This document shows, in pieces, positions 39,052 to 51,700 of a DNA stretch of 64,000 nt. Source of the stretch: Thuidium tamariscinum (lineage: Eukaryota; Streptophyta; Bryopsida; Hypnales; Thuidiaceae); assembly GCA_947034885.2 (NCBI GenBank), contig OX344750.2, positions 40,472,821 through 40,536,820 of the forward strand, read 5' to 3'. How positions within the stretch are numbered: position 1 is the first letter of the stretch; every line of letters begins with the position of its first letter. The notes beneath the pieces are model-generated. The model did no database searches, was not told the DNA's origin, and saw only the letters and a list, made by a program, of their open reading frames with translations. A program made the position numbers and the translations under genes.

Positions 39052-40500
39052 GGGGTGTTTGTATTGGGCCTAGGGCTGGATGGAAGGTTGGCCGGATTGG
39101 CCTTCAATCCGGCCTTCAATCTGGCCCCAATTTTTCTATCCAACCCCAATTAATATAAATCTCTTGGGCCGGATTCTAGGGTCCAATTTCTAATTCATGT
39201 GCTCTAATATTTTCTCAATGCTCAATCAAATCAATCAACAAATTTTAAAAAAAACTTTAAAAATGCATGTTTATCTTTTTACATCCTCTACTCTTTATTG
39301 AAAAATAAACAAAAAAAATTTGTTTTTTGTTTTTCTATTTTCTTCCTGTTTATTTTATTTCAAAAATAAAAATATCATTTCTCTACAAAATTTTTACATT
39401 GCAAATTAGTTGGAGGTAGTACAAATCTAATGAGTCCATTCAAAGATATATAAGATGGACTACTAAGGAAAAAATTCATTGAAATTTTATACAATCTAGC
39501 ACTAAAATGGCCATAGAAAGAGCTTTCAGATGTTTAAAAAGGAGATGGAGGATTCGATGTGCTACTAATTTACATAATTGATTTACGCCAAAATATATAA
39601 TGACTTGGGTTAAATGCCAAATTCAATTCTATTCTTTCTACAATTTTTTGAAAATTGTTTGAAAGAGTTCAACTTCTTTGAGAAGTCAATAAGATCTTAA
39701 ATGGTAGCTTGAAAAAGAGACTACCATATTTTGCTTAAAATATTTTGGAATGTAGAAATATAATATAGTATCCAAATGTCATATTCTTTGGTCCATAGGA
39801 ACTTCTTTTCACATCCAAACAATGAAATAGAGAAATATGAACTATTTTTAATGGTATCTTTTAGCAAGTAAACAATTAAATTTATTCAAATAGTTAAACA
39901 AAATGATTTTCTTAAAAGTTTAACCATTTGAGGTTAATTTAATTCTTAAAATTTTATATTTTATTATTTTATTATTATTAAAATTAAAATTATTAAAATT
40001 ATTATTTGAACTAAAATTCATATTCCTTGCATTAGTAACCCACCAAACAAACCAATGATTAGTTAATCATGACAACCGGCATGTATACACAAGCACCAAT
40101 CAAAACATACATGTAAGCTTATTACACCTAATATTAACTACAAAAACAAAGAGCCGCTTCAAGAAAAACAAGCAAGAAAAACAATAGAGATTTTAAGAAA
40201 ACAAAAATGAAGTTTAAAAAATTGAAGATAGAGATTTCTTTGATCCAACGGAGGAGCCCAATCTGGCCCTAGATGGGAGTTCCGGCCACCCCAAACCTCG
40301 TCCCAATTACTCCTTCGGGGCCAAATGGTTTGTTGCCAAAACCATGCAACCTAAGACAACACGTAGGATGAGTTATAGTTCTGGCTGGCCCCAAGTATAA
40401 ACCTCTTGGGCCGGATTTGGAGAAATTGAGTGATCCTATTGGTTCAAACTTGAAGAATTCCAGTAGGCCTTCAATCCGGCCCCAAGTATAAACCACCCCT
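39052..40500 (+). mobile_element. Decayed PIF/Harbinger-type element
   Basis: The left end GGGGTGTTTGTATTGGGCC and the right end, inverted, GGGGTGGTTTATACTTGGGG match imperfectly, followed on both sides by GGCCGGATTG-type repeats. Left flank TTA and right flank TAC would fit the 3-bp TWA target duplication of this superfamily with one change. A fragment of DDE transposase lies inside (39483-39581). The rest is AT-rich and non-coding. Confidence 0.6.
39483..39581 (+). pseudogene. PIF/Harbinger (DDE_Tnp_4) transposase C-terminal fragment
   Basis: The frame reads NFIQSSTKMAIERAF then RCLKRRWRI. This is the signature just after the third catalytic acidic residue in plant PIF/Harbinger transposases (family form SSTRMxIERAFGxLKxRWRI). 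A TGA precedes it and a TGA ends it 33 codons later, and no further domain is legible. It is a relic of a once-coding transposase. Confidence 0.7.
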
Positions 40501-40757
40501 ACTTTACAAGGTTAAGTTAACTAGACCCCCATCACGTACACCCAATTATCTTACATCCAAACTGAACGTGATTCCTGCCAAGCTCCCTCTATGCTTTAAA
40601 ACTTGCAGTGAGTGAATGATGGTACAGTATGAGACTACAAGTGGAACGAAAGTAGGTACATCTAAAAGCACCACTTTTTGATACTGTGCCTAGTTACTAT
40701 TAAGGTAGGAACACCGAAAAGCGCCCTGTTCCTAAAAGCACCATCTACACTGCACAC

Positions 40758-41051
40758 TAGAGGACACTTCTCGTTTTTTAATAACCTATGTGCGGCGGAA
40801 TATAGGGTACATTTAAATAATCTTAGGTAAAATTTATAAGAAATTTACATATAAAATAGGGGACATTAAAAAGGCAAAGTGTTTTAAAAATAAAATAGGG
40901 ATGATAATATGGCTGATTTTTCTGCTTTATGGTAAAATAGGGGCTCTTTTAATGTTGCCAAGTAATGATTACAAGTAATTGATAGCCCCCCTAAAAATAC
41001 CCCACCGCCGCACGTGGGTCCCCCAAATATACAAGAAGTGTCCTCCCCAGG
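40758..41051. mobile_element. MITE flanked by a 9-bp direct repeat
   Basis: AGGACACTTCTCG at the left is inverted at the right (AAGAAGTGTCCT), with CACGTGCGGCGG/GTGCGGCGGAATA pieces further in. Exactly ACTGCACAC stands at both 40749-40757 and 41052-41060. A 9-bp duplication is typical of Mutator-like elements, so this is probably a MULE-derived MITE. Confidence 0.7.
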
Positions 41052-41387
41052 ACTGCACACACATTTCCAAAATCAATCATGTTCACAAATTGTAGATGGC
41101 GCTTTCAGAAACACACTTTGATTGTTAATAACTTTTGCATACGGTATTCAAATCCTATGGTCTTTGGTGCGTTGGAACATGCTTTCACTTGCCAATAAGA
41201 CTACATAAAAATTTGAACTAATTAATAGTAGGAACTAGGCTCAATATGAATAAGTGACGCTTTTGGGTGTACCTACCTTACTGGTCTCTTGATTCTCTTC
41301 AAATTTTCATATGGTCATCTTGGCAAGTGAAAGCACGTTCCAATGCACCAAAGATACAATATGCAAAAGTAATTAAGGTTCAAAGTC

Positions 41388-41575
41388 TGCATAACATTCA
41401 GTAGCACATTGTAACTCTGCCTTTTCTCTACAGTGAAGGGTGTGGCATATTCCACACCCCACAACCAATCGTGTCTTCTTACATCAGTAGTTACTGATGA
41501 AACACTGTTGGGTGTGAAATATTCCACATCCTTCAGAAGGCAGAGTCATCCAATGCTACTGAATGTTATGTGTTT
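41388..41575. repeat. Imperfect hairpin within the nested fold-back
   Basis: CATAACATTCAGTAGCA and ACTCTGCC at the left are inverted at the right as GGCAGAGT and TGCTACTGAATGTTATG. Inside, GGGTGTGGCATATTCCACACCC is a small palindrome that recurs in part as GGGTGTGAAATATTCCACATCC. Confidence 0.65.
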
Positions 41576-41683
41576 CTAAAAACGCTGCAGACAAATAGGT
41601 ACATAACAGAATTAAGAAATGTACATCAGCTATAGATGGCACTAATAGGTCAGGTGCGCTTTTCGGTGTACCCACCTGAAGTT

Positions 41684-42634
41684 AGCCACGCGGGCTCAAC
41701 TCCAGATTTCCAGCGGAGAATCAAACGTGCTCTCCTGAAAAACGTGAAACATTCATTCCACCGTGTCTCGAGTCCTGCGTTGAGCCAGTCCGTGTTGCAC
41801 CTGGCGGGATGGTAGCCGCTCATCCTAATAAGTTGCCGGCTAATAAGAAATGGGCTTTCTTGCTCCTGACTTGGGAAGAGACTCACCGTACTAAGGTAAA
41901 ACGGCCCATTACGGACTAAATGGGGTTTTTTTTGCTCTTGACATCATTGCTGAATTTTTTTTAATTTTCTTCCTAATAGAAATGGCAAGAGCAGTTGAAA
42001 CTATATCTTTTGGATAAAGTGTGAATTTGTTATGAATTTTTGAAGTGTTCAACTTGTCATGGCCTAAAAGAGTTTGTAGACTACCCCCAAACCAACCAAA
42101 ATTGTATCCTTAATGCTCATCTCACTCACCTACTGCAATCACAATCGTTTTTAATTCTAATTATCTAAGACATTGATTGTGGTCCAAATCTCATTCACTA
42201 AAAGAAAACTAGAATGGGATCATTCTCAGGAGTTTAAGTTACAATGGGTAAAAAGTCCATAATGGGTTGTTTTACCTTAGGAGGGCAATGAATATGTACC
42301 CCACCATTGCTAACAAGGTTGCCTTCTTTGCACTTTGGAGAGGGAGTTGTTTCTTCAATATCATGCGATATACAATTGGGTCATGCTTGGTGATATCTGT
42401 ATCAAACCAAGGTGAAATTCACCTTAAAATATAGGAAAAATATAACTATTTTGACCTCCCAAATGAGAATTTCCTTTACCAAAAATAGCCAACATTTTTT
42501 GGCTATAACCAATAGGGAATTTTTTTTAATTGTGCATATGAAAACATTGATTGCTCACTTTTGGATGAAAAGTGTGTGATTAATCAAGGATGGATCCACC
42601 ACCACCATTGGCTTCAAGCCCCATTGTCCACTAA
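41684..42634. other. Intergenic DNA, no gene seen
   Basis: 41690-41900 has higher GC content and could be unique sequence displaced by the neighbouring insertions. No convincing ORF. The rest is AT-rich. Confidence 0.45.
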
Positions 42635-43495
42635 GGTGATTGCAAGAAACAATTGTACTATAGTTGCATTTTTTATTTTCAACATTTTGATACTTTTAAA
42701 CTATAAGTTACCTTTAGTGCTATTGAAGGCATCAAACATGAAATCTACATGGTCAATTGGATTTCAAATCTACTACTTTCACAACTTGTAATGTTCATCA
42801 TTAGAAGCTAAGATGGATGGTATAATTTCATTTGTCATAGAAAAATATTTTACATTGATAGGTTGGAGGCTCTATAGGGCCCCCAAAAGTAGTATTGTAT
42901 CTTTTTGTGTGCCTTGAAAAAATATTTTGAGCCATAGGCTCTAATGTATGCTAGAAAGTGAGACTTTTACGTTTTTATTTTGAAAATTAAAAAATAATTT
43001 TGAAAAAATGTATATCAAAAGTAGCCATTGTTGCCAATGTACTAAAAGGAAAAAAAGGAAAATCTAAGCTAAAACTAAAAAAACTTTTTTAATTCAACAT
43101 AAATCCAACCTGAATGTAGTATACTTTAGGCCATTGCAAATACACTTGGAACATGTTTTTGAAAATCCCTCTTGTATGAAGGTGTATTTCTATTAGAAGA
43201 GTTAGTATACCAAATTTGACAATGTAATTTTTCATAAAAGGTACTTGATAGTACTAAAAACCATCGAAGCTATATTTTTGATACATACTCAAAATTCAAT
43301 TTGTCCTATTGAATTAATTTTGAAAATTTTGAAATAATTCAAATTCCTTTTCTATTGGTATAGGAATCTTAATTTTGAATTTCATGTTCATTTAATCAAT
43401 TTTGCAATGCTTATGGCACAAAACAACTTTTATAGTGAAGGTGTGATGGAAAATTAAACATGTGTTTCTTGTAATCTTGCAATCTACATGTTGAT
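42635..43495. mobile_element. Possible TIR element sharing the GGTGATTGCAAGAAACA end
   Basis: The left end GGTGATTGCAAGAAACAATT matches the terminus of the 37168-38440 element. Near 43468-43490 the inverse CATGTGTTTCTTGTAATC TTGCAATC is an imperfect partner. The interior has no ORF. Confidence 0.4.
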
Positions 43496-43793
43496 AAATT
43501 CCCAATATTTTTTTTGGAAACTTTCTTTTGAACTTGAAACTTAGCACATATGTTATTAATATAGAGATGATCTTGTTAAAAAATTTCATGTTAAAAAAAA
43601 AAAATTTCAGCCCTTGGAAGGACAACGACGCTAGTTAGTGAGCCTAAAAGCGCGAGCTCTAGAGCTGTGAGCGTACTTTTTGTGAGCCCAAATATGTACT
43701 ATAAAAAAGTTGCAAATTTGCCAATGTTAGGAGAAAAAATCTACAATTTTTTAATTTTTTGCTAAATTTTTTTAATACAAGAATTGATAATTT

Positions 43794-43837
43794 GGACCTA
43801 TCACCGTGGACCTATTACCATGGACCTAAAACCGTGG
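43794..43837. repeat. Short tandem repeat, 14 bp x 3
   Basis: GGACCTATCACCGT, GGACCTATTACCAT and GGACCTAAAACCGT follow each other directly. Confidence 0.75.
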
Positions 43838-44701
43838 AAAACTTGCCATTGCTGTATTTATAGAGGGTGAATGAATGTGTTAGAATATGGTAGAATATGG
43901 CTATCTTATTCCGCAAAATGTATGGCTTTCAAGAAATTATCATTGTCATTTGCAGTTTATGAAATTTTGAGTTTCTACAACTAATATTAGTGATAAGATC
44001 TACAATATTTAGAAGACTCATTCTATATAAGGGAATCCAATTTTGTATCAGAACATGACGTGTAATATTTTGGGTGCTGTAACATTAGGTTTTAGATTCT
44101 AAACCCCTTGCCTATTAATGTTGAAAATTATTTTTGTCATTGAAAGAATTTACATTTTCATAATGAAGAAACCCAATTTCTATCATTGGTTAGTTACTTG
44201 GAAAAAAAATGTATTCCTTCAATACAGTCTTGATAAGTCAGAAAATATGTAGGTTTTCAAAAAAAAAAATAACAACCTCAAATGTTCTCTCGGTACCGAA
44301 AGAACATAAATATGAGGGTGTACAACTATGGTGCCTATCTCAAAAATAGATAATATATTATATAAAATACCTTTGGCAGAGAAAGAATTGAGCTGTTCTA
44401 TACCTATAAATTCATTAAAGCAATCAAGCTGCAGTCTTGGAACAAAAATCCCTTTCTAAATCACTCAACAAGAAGAGTTAGGGATATACAATTGGACACA
44501 AATGGAGTATTTACCACACTTTGTATTAACGTTGGTCAAAATAAAATAAAATATCCTAAAATTAATTACACATGTACAACATCCCAAAAATATATAGGAA
44601 AATCACAGTGTAGAATATATAATATGTATTAATTTGAAACTCAATACACAAAAAAATAGCATATTGGAGTAGTTCATGTACTCCCTATTTATATTGCTAT
44701 A
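43838..44701. other. AT-rich intergenic DNA, no gene seen
   Basis: About 860 bp before the end of the SWIM ORF, without a recognisable feature. Confidence 0.5.
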
Positions 44702-45571
44702 CTAGCCTTTAATCCTTATCATCCCTGCCTTTTCAAGAAGGATCATCACCTCATCCATGCTGAGGCTTGGGGCATGAATGAATTTGTCCTTGTTGGCGTC
44801 TACTTTGCATAAATAACGGAAGATGTAGTATAGGTGTTTGCAGTTCACATATTTTCCTCGCTTTCCAATGGATGCTGACACCATACCACTAAAGTATAAG
44901 CAAGTGCAAGCTGGGAAATTTGAGAGAGTCACCCGATTAACCATGTGGTGAGGTTCTATACCAGATTATAGGGTAATGACACATCCAAGTCCTAGGTATG
45001 GCAAGATGTTAACTCCTAGAATAGTCCCTGTAACATTTCGAGCACTCTCCCATTGGTTCCGATGATCATCAGTAGGTGCCTTCTCATTCCTTCGAATGTT
45101 CTTCCCATTGCGAATGCATGGAGGCTTGTCAGAATGAGGTGGTCTCCCGTAAGTCCATTCAATAACTTCAAATAGTTTTGAAGATGTAAATAGGCGTCGC
45201 GGAGATAATGTTGGCTGCTCCTGAAGGTGGAACCCCGCGTCTTCAAAAAGGATAATTTCAGCAGTAGTGAGGTTTGTACCAATCATTACCGGCCAAATCT
45301 TGGGAATTTGTGGTCGACTAAGAACATGAGACCTTCTTGGACCCATCACGCATCGCTTGATATCATCCGGGCAAAACCAGAACTCATCTGTTTCCACTCT
45401 TGTTCCTTTGAACTCCCATTTTTGACCAACATACATAGGAGCAGCAGTGGCTTTGGAGCCCCTAACAATGATCATCTTGCACTTATCCTCTGTCTCTGAC
45501 TGAATGGCATGGCACTTCCTCTTGGACTTCACAGAAATGCGGGCTACGTGCAGGGTTGTTCTGTTAGACAT
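44702..45571 (-). pseudogene. SWIM zinc-finger protein ORF interrupted by one in-frame stop
   Basis: On the minus strand an ATG at 45571 opens 201 codons ending in TAA at 44966-44968. The same frame continues for 88 more codons to a stop at 44702, so one nonsense codon splits a 289-residue reading frame. The second part has the SWIM pattern C-x-C ... C-x-H (ACTC ... YVNCKHLYYIF), followed by a helix-like FIHAPSLSMDEVMILLEKAG. The first part has no domain I recognise (WEFKG, FWFCPDDIKRC). SWIM fingers occur in Mutator/FAR1-type transposases and in some plant proteins; no transposase core is seen here. The stop could have arisen from CAA by a C-to-T change. A GC-rich dodecamer array lies 170 bp upstream of the ATG. 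Confidence 0.6.
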
Positions 45572-45740
45572 ATTTTTGGGTTTGGGCGTCGTGTTAGACG
45601 TCCGATGTCGCGTGTCGTATAAGACAACATGTCGCTACCCCGTCCCGTCCCGTCGCGCAAGGGTAAATTTTTTTACCGCGAAGTAAGAAGTTTTTGCCTA
45701 CGTGGCAGGCTGTCCACGCTGACGTGGAAAGCGAGGCAGG

Positions 45741-46000
45741 GCGACTACGGGTGGGGCGACCGTGTCTCTGGTAAGAGCGACCGCGCATCCGATTTTCAAG
45801 GCGACCGCGGGTGCAGAGGCGACCGTGGGTACGGGGATCAGGCGCGACCGCGGGTTTAAAATCCAGGGCGACTGCGGCTCTTTCGCGACCGCGGGTGAAA
45901 GGGAAGGGCGACTTCGGGTATAGGGTGACCTCGGGTACAAGAGAAGGGCAACCTCGGGTGCAGGGCGACCGCGCCTCTGTCTTTGATGGCGACCGCGGGT
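45741..46000 (-). promoter_or_regulatory. GC-rich dodecamer array A, upstream of the SWIM ORF
   Basis: About 13 units of GCGACCGCGGGT and variants (for example GCGACTACGGGT, GCGACCGTGGGT, GCGACTTCGGGT, GCGACCGCGCCT) at irregular spacing. All read in the plus direction, so they are antisense to the ORF that follows at 45571. The GC content jumps from about 30% to well over 60%. The stretch between array and ATG (45572-45740) is also GC-rich with GTCGCG/GTCCCG repeats. Function as a promoter or leader is inferred from position only. Confidence 0.55.
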
Positions 46001-46759
46001 GTTTTTTACCCCTAAATGCTCAAGGCCTTTGGGGGAGTTTCTAGGAATTTATTCTAAAGTGAAGAAAAAAATAACTTTATGATGAGCTTTAAGAAAGAAA
46101 ATTTAAAATGTAACCATTCTAATTCAAACTAGACATGTCAGAGATCATTTAGGAAAACAAAACATGACTATATCACTTATGGATTGAAAGATTATAATGT
46201 TTAATCACTATAGTGTTCAAATTGCCAAAGAGATTTGAAGTCATTCAACCCTCCGTTTACAAGTCTAATCTAAAAAGTTTATGATTAAAAAAAATGGGAT
46301 GAAAGGGCTTTACAAGCATAACCCCGGTCAATTTATGGCTTCTCAAAATGTACTCTACAATCTTTTTCCTATATAACATACAATTCCAATAGACTTTAAT
46401 TTTGTTTGAAGCGTATACCGAGTTTGCCTTATATAATGGTTTTAAAATATAACTACCATTTTCAAAGTTTATTTATAGCATTGTGACCTTTTAAACTGCA
46501 ATCCCTTGATTATTACTACAGGTCTACACTTCATTGTAGTTTTCATTTTAAATAACAACAATATATTATACATTTTGAATTTTTTCTTGTAGGGGTGAGA
46601 GGGTGTGCCTCTAAAGGACCTTTGTGTTTGTGGTGCATTTCATTGAATTGACACAATCATTAACCCGTAAAGCCCTGAATTGCATTTCTAGGGATCTCAC
46701 TACCTATTGAATTTGATTTTCTTTCCTTTGAAATTTTGACACAACATGTGCTCGCAATT
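46001..46759. other. AT-rich intergenic DNA, no gene seen
   Basis: About 760 bp; no coding-like ORF or repeat recognised. Confidence 0.5.
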
Positions 46760-47590
46760 TAGGGGAAAAGGACCAACAATATAATCCCTTTTGACTACAC
46801 GATCAAAAAGTTAGGACATGACGTGTTGTTTCCTTTAAAATTGTGCGTAGCCCGGGCAACAAAAAAAAACTTCTTTAGAAATTGCGACATTAAGAAATAA
46901 AAATTTGAAATATCTTTATTAGATTTTTATCTATGTGTAAACCTTTGAATCATTCCATTTCAATAAATGAGTCAAAAGTTATGAGGAATTTTAGTTTGGG
47001 GTAGTCAATGGGTACTTATAGAATCTCTACTCTACCAAAAAAGTTTGAAATTCTTTATTTCATTCAATTTTTTATATTTTTGAAAAAATAGTGAAACATT
47101 GGATGAAGATTGTTTTTTACAATACTTTAACCAAAGTAATTGGCATTTGTCATTTTTATAAATAATTTGTTAACAACTTAGTATTTTCAAGCATTTTCTA
47201 TTTTTTTGTTGGTTTCTAACTTAATGTTTTTTCTCCCATATGTTGAACAATTCCAAATGATTAGAAATTTGTAGAATGTAGAGCATACATACCACTATGA
47301 TTCTAATATGAGTTTAAAGAATAACCATCAATTTTGAGTGTTTTTTATACTAATGTCACCTTGTGAAGGGCAATTGGCCAATTGCCGGAAAAAAAAGGGG
47401 TTTTGCTAGTACAAATGTTAATATCTTGCAATGTACACGGTGAAGATTTTCTCCACATCTTCTGAAACCATCCCACAAGAATATCTCACCATTTCATATG
47501 TCACAACAAAAATTTCAAAAACATTGCACTTGTATTACAAAACGCAATTTTGGAGCAATTTGGATAGAAATATACTTAGTTAAAAATCTT
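46760..47590 (+). mobile_element. Family F copy, head-to-head with the next
   Basis: It matches the family F copy at 28824-29718 in the same orientation ('AGCCCGGGCAAC', 'GAATCATTCCATTTCAATAAATGAG' in part, 'TTGTTAACAACTTAGTATTTT'). The left end is worn. It runs straight into the inverted copy at 47598, so the pair forms one large inverted repeat of about 1.8 kb. Confidence 0.6.
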
Positions 47591-47597
47591 GTGAGGT

Positions 47598-48549
47598 TAA
47601 CCCCTAAATGTTTTGGACCATGTTTTCCCCAAAACCGCTTCAAAACTGTCATTTCTTAGATAACTACCAAATTTTAAGAAAAAAACATTTTTAGACAAAA
47701 ATAACCGTAGGATCTTTTAGAATACAAGTTTGGAAAGATGTGAAAAAAATTTCAGCAACTTCCGCCATGTAGATTGCAAGATACTAGTGTTTGAAGTGAC
47801 AAAAATCATTTTTTTACCACTGCGGAAATCCGGGCAGCTGCACTACAAAAGACCATATCTGTATGGAAAAATGTCTGAAATGATTTTAACTCTTTGGAAT
47901 TATTCTTCAAGTGAAGTTGGCTACATGCTTGAAAAATTTCAGATCATTTGGAATTGTACAACATATAGGAAAAAAATATTAAGTAGAAAGAAGTAGAAAA
48001 TGAGCCAAAATACTAAATTATTAACAATTTATTTATAGAAATAAAAGAAGACAATCCCAATGGTTGTAATGTTGTGTTAAATAGTATACATCCAATGTTA
48101 TTATTTTTTTTCAAAAATATTAAAAATTGAATTAAATAAAGAATTTCAAACTTTTTATGTAGTGTAGAGATTCTATAACTAGCCGCAAACTACCTCAAAC
48201 TAAAAATCCTCATAACTTTTGACTCATTAATCAAAATGGAATGATTCAAAGCTTTACACTTAGATAAAAATCAAATAAACCAATTTCAAATTTAAACTTC
48301 TTAAAAAAGTAATTTTTACAAAAGTTTTTTTTGCTGCCCGGGCTGCCCGCCGAACGCATGAAACAACATATCATGTCATAACTTTTTAATTATGTAGTCA
48401 AAAGTCATGAAAATTGTTGGGCCCTAAAGCTACTCCTCGGGCACATGTTGTGTGAAAATTTCAAAGAAAAAAAATTAAAACTCCATCCGTAGTGAGCTGC
48501 CCAAAATCGCTATGTTGCCAAAAAACGCCGTTTGGTCCTTTAGGGGTTA
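47598..48549 (-). mobile_element. Family F copy, complete, inverted (952 bp)
   Basis: The ends are TAACCCCTAAA...TTTAGGGGTTA. Read on the minus strand the interior follows the 28824-29718 copy throughout. No ORF. Confidence 0.7.
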
Positions 48550-48763
48550 ACCAACTAAACCAAAGGCTAGAAAATAATAAAATAACCCCAAAGTTAATAT
48601 GTCGAAATACGATGAAAATGCCTAGTAAGGTGCTACAACATATCAATATGTAAGGTACTAAACTACTAGGCTATAAACTTCTGCTAGAAATCTTTTCAAA
48701 AAAACATTTTTGGAAGATATAGTGGGACTAATTTACCTTCCAAACAATTGGACTAATATCTAG

Positions 48764-51700
48764 TTACAAACAAACATCTGAATCGTTTTGCACTTCGTCA
48801 GCATCAGGGTCCGTATCTTCGCGCGATGCGTAACCAGCATCTGTGTCGCTATCGTGGCTTGAGCTATCATTCTCGTCCTCTTCTCTTGCTATTGGTTCTG
48901 GTCGTATTTCTCTTTCCACCTCCGAGGTCAAATTCCGCACAACTATGTCTTAACCACCAGGAATCGCAGTCTGGACTAGTCGTTTTGTAGGACGCGTTGC
49001 ATCAATAATTCCATCAACTACAGATTCAGGACCTGCTTGAACCGCTCTTGATTGGCTTGATTGCTGGACCGCTTGCGTAGAGCACCCTGCCCCAAGCCTA
49101 TAAGGTTCCACAACTTGATTTGCACGCTTTGGATGTCTGAGTGTCCTTTCATCTACTCTTCTAATGCGCCTTTTTTTACTTTTGTTTCTATTGTTGCTGT
49201 TGCGTAGTCGTTCTTCCAACGATATTTCTCTTGGCTCAGACACTAGGGTTGGTTGGGTGGCTTGTGGAGCGGACTCGGGGACTTCTTCATTGATGCTGGA
49301 TAGTGGACCTCCATCCAAAGGCGCCTTGTCGATGAACTAGGGGCCGATCTTCTGACTCTACCTTGGCTTGTATCTTCACCTCTGGGCGCACGGCCCCTTA
49401 TAGAAGGAGTTGTGACTGACCTTCTGACTGTAGTCTGCCCTATATGTCCACCTCGAGTCAAGGAAACATTCCGACTACGGTTGAGGATGGTATTCAGTGG
49501 CGCATCTGAATCATACTCAGCTGCCTCCGTTGTTTGTATGGTCGGTGAATTCATTGCTACCGAAATAGGAGTTACTTCTTCTACAACCTCTTCAATGTGA
49601 TCCACCTCTTCTTCTGCTTCAATTCCCGCATTGATTGGTGCAATGTTTCCAATATTCATTGCTCTGCTTGAAGGAATACGTGTTGGTACTGGAGATGTTA
49701 GTACTGGAGATGTTTCTTGAACATCTGAGGCAGGCATTTGATTATCTGCTTGTTCGTTGTTGTCAGAAGGTGTTCTTGCCGCAGTTCGTGGTGAAACTGT
49801 GCCCCAATTTCCGACCCACGCATCATCAGGGTTCCGCTCTGGAGAACGAAAAAGTTCTTCCTGAGCAACACCTTCCGCATCATTGCCACTTGCAAATGTA
49901 TTTCCATATCGATATGGCGGTGGACTTGGTGGAGGTGGGACCATATCTGCCCATTCATTGTGATCGCGCTAGAGATCTTCTTCTTCTCTTCGGACTAAAT
50001 TATCTTCGATAAAATCAAAATAACCCTCGTCCTCCGATCTTGAAGGCATAGGCTCGTCCCTCTCTTCGTCAGTGTCTCCATCCACGAGGACCCTTTCATA
50101 AAATTGAGCAGCATTGTACCCACGCTTTTGACGTTCCAAGTGGCAGTTAGCATAAATGTACACCAAATCTTGAGCCTTCTTTGTGGTCAAACGATTTCGC
50201 GTTTTACTGTGCACGAATGAATACATGCTCCAGTTTCGTTCACATGAAGATGCTGAACAAGTCAACCCTAGAATTCTCTTTGCAATCTTCGGAAGAGCAT
50301 CGCCGCCTACATGATTCCACCATTGATGGGGTTCTAAATTGGTCTCTGTGATGTCGAGATCCTCTTCTTGGGGATCAAATGGCCCTGTCTTCTCTTCAAA
50401 TTGGACAAGCTCTTGCATTGCCACGACCACTGAAACTCCTAATGATGGAGCTAGTTTTCGTATAACTCGATTCAAAGCTGCTTTGGCCGCCCCATCGTTT
50501 TGAATTTCTTCTACTCCTGCCAAAAACAGATTCAAGAGTGCTCCTGCATAGTGGAGGTCCGTTCGCATTAACTTCCAACGAGCTTCAAATTTCTTCTCGT
50601 AACGCATTGCAACCACAGGGTCTAAAAGAAATGGAGGATCCCTGAGAGCATACACGTGTTTCTTCAACTCGAACATTATCAACCAAGCTTTTGGCATTGC
50701 TGGTTTTTTGCCATCAAAGTGTCGTAGAGCAATGAGTACTGGCTCTATCATAAACACGAAATTCTTGCATTTTGACCAAAACCTTTCAGAATGAATGTTT
50801 AGCCGAACATCAATTGCTTTGCGCCTAATGGTACCTCCATTAGTTCGATTCTGCAAACTGAACTCGAACATCATGTAAGCGTCATCTGCAACCACGGTTT
50901 GCAAAGCTTGTTTGCAATCGAGTAGACGGTCTACCATAAGGAAATTGGTGGCAAACCGTGTCAAAGTAGGCAGCCTAAGCATTTTGTTTGGAGAATGTTT
51001 CCGAAACAAAGCCATAGTGAAATGGTATTTCCTGATATGCTTCACCATTGTCCTACACTCGCTTACCAAATCCTTCATCGTTTGAGACTTTCCCCAATCT
51101 TCCAAAAGCAAATCCAAGATGTGAGCCGCACACCCTTGTTTGTACATGTGGGGATATTTGAGTAACAAACATGACATAGTTCCAATCATTACTGAAGCAT
51201 TGTCTGTACATAATTGCACAATATTTGAAGGACCGGCCTTGTCTATGTACTTTGACATTAAAGCTGTCGTGTAGGCAATGTCCTTTGCTCCCGTACTGTC
51301 CTCTGATCCCAAAAACACATCCCCTGCTGGACAAACGAGCATCACGTTCATCAACGGTGGCCTATTGGTATCTGACCACCCATCTGAACAAATAGTTGCT
51401 CCATATTGCGCAATAGAGTTCTTTGTCCGGTCATTGACCATTTTTTGGACAACTTCTTTCTTCACATCAATCATTCTGGTTCGCAACGCGTTGAATGCTG
51501 GTGGACGATATAAAATTCCAGGTGCTGCAGTTTCCTTCATTGCATTTATAAATGCAGGGTGTCGCGTGACGTTGAATGCAATATTGGCTTCATAAAAAAA
51601 TGAAGCCCACGTCGCATCCAACTTCTGTCTCAAGCCTATTTGTAATGCTTCATCCATACTTCTTTGACGAGAAACCACAGGGCGGCTTCCTGTTCTGTCA

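Larger units (their letters stand above)
40648..41683. mobile_element. Complex nested fold-back element
   Basis: The ends share GTAGGTACA/AGGTAGGAACACCGAAAAGCG at the left and the inverse (CGCTTTTCGGTGTACCCACCT) at 41649-41677. An inverted inner end also lies at 41258-41281. The CACCATCTACA motif pairs with TGTAGATGGCG. A second inverted pair joins 41140-41215 with 41295-41375, and a third forms a hairpin at 41388-41575. A separate MITE (40758-41051) interrupts it. No transposase is present. Confidence 0.65.

Noticed and set aside
49969-49971. Programmed stop-codon readthrough in the hAT ORF
   Set aside because: The bases after the TAG (CGCGAT) do not match the known strong CARYYA context, and a frameshift and a second stop follow; decay is the simpler explanation.
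49635-50012. Plus-strand frame over the hAT tail
   Set aside because: Antisense shadow; the minus-strand frame is continuous with the transposase.
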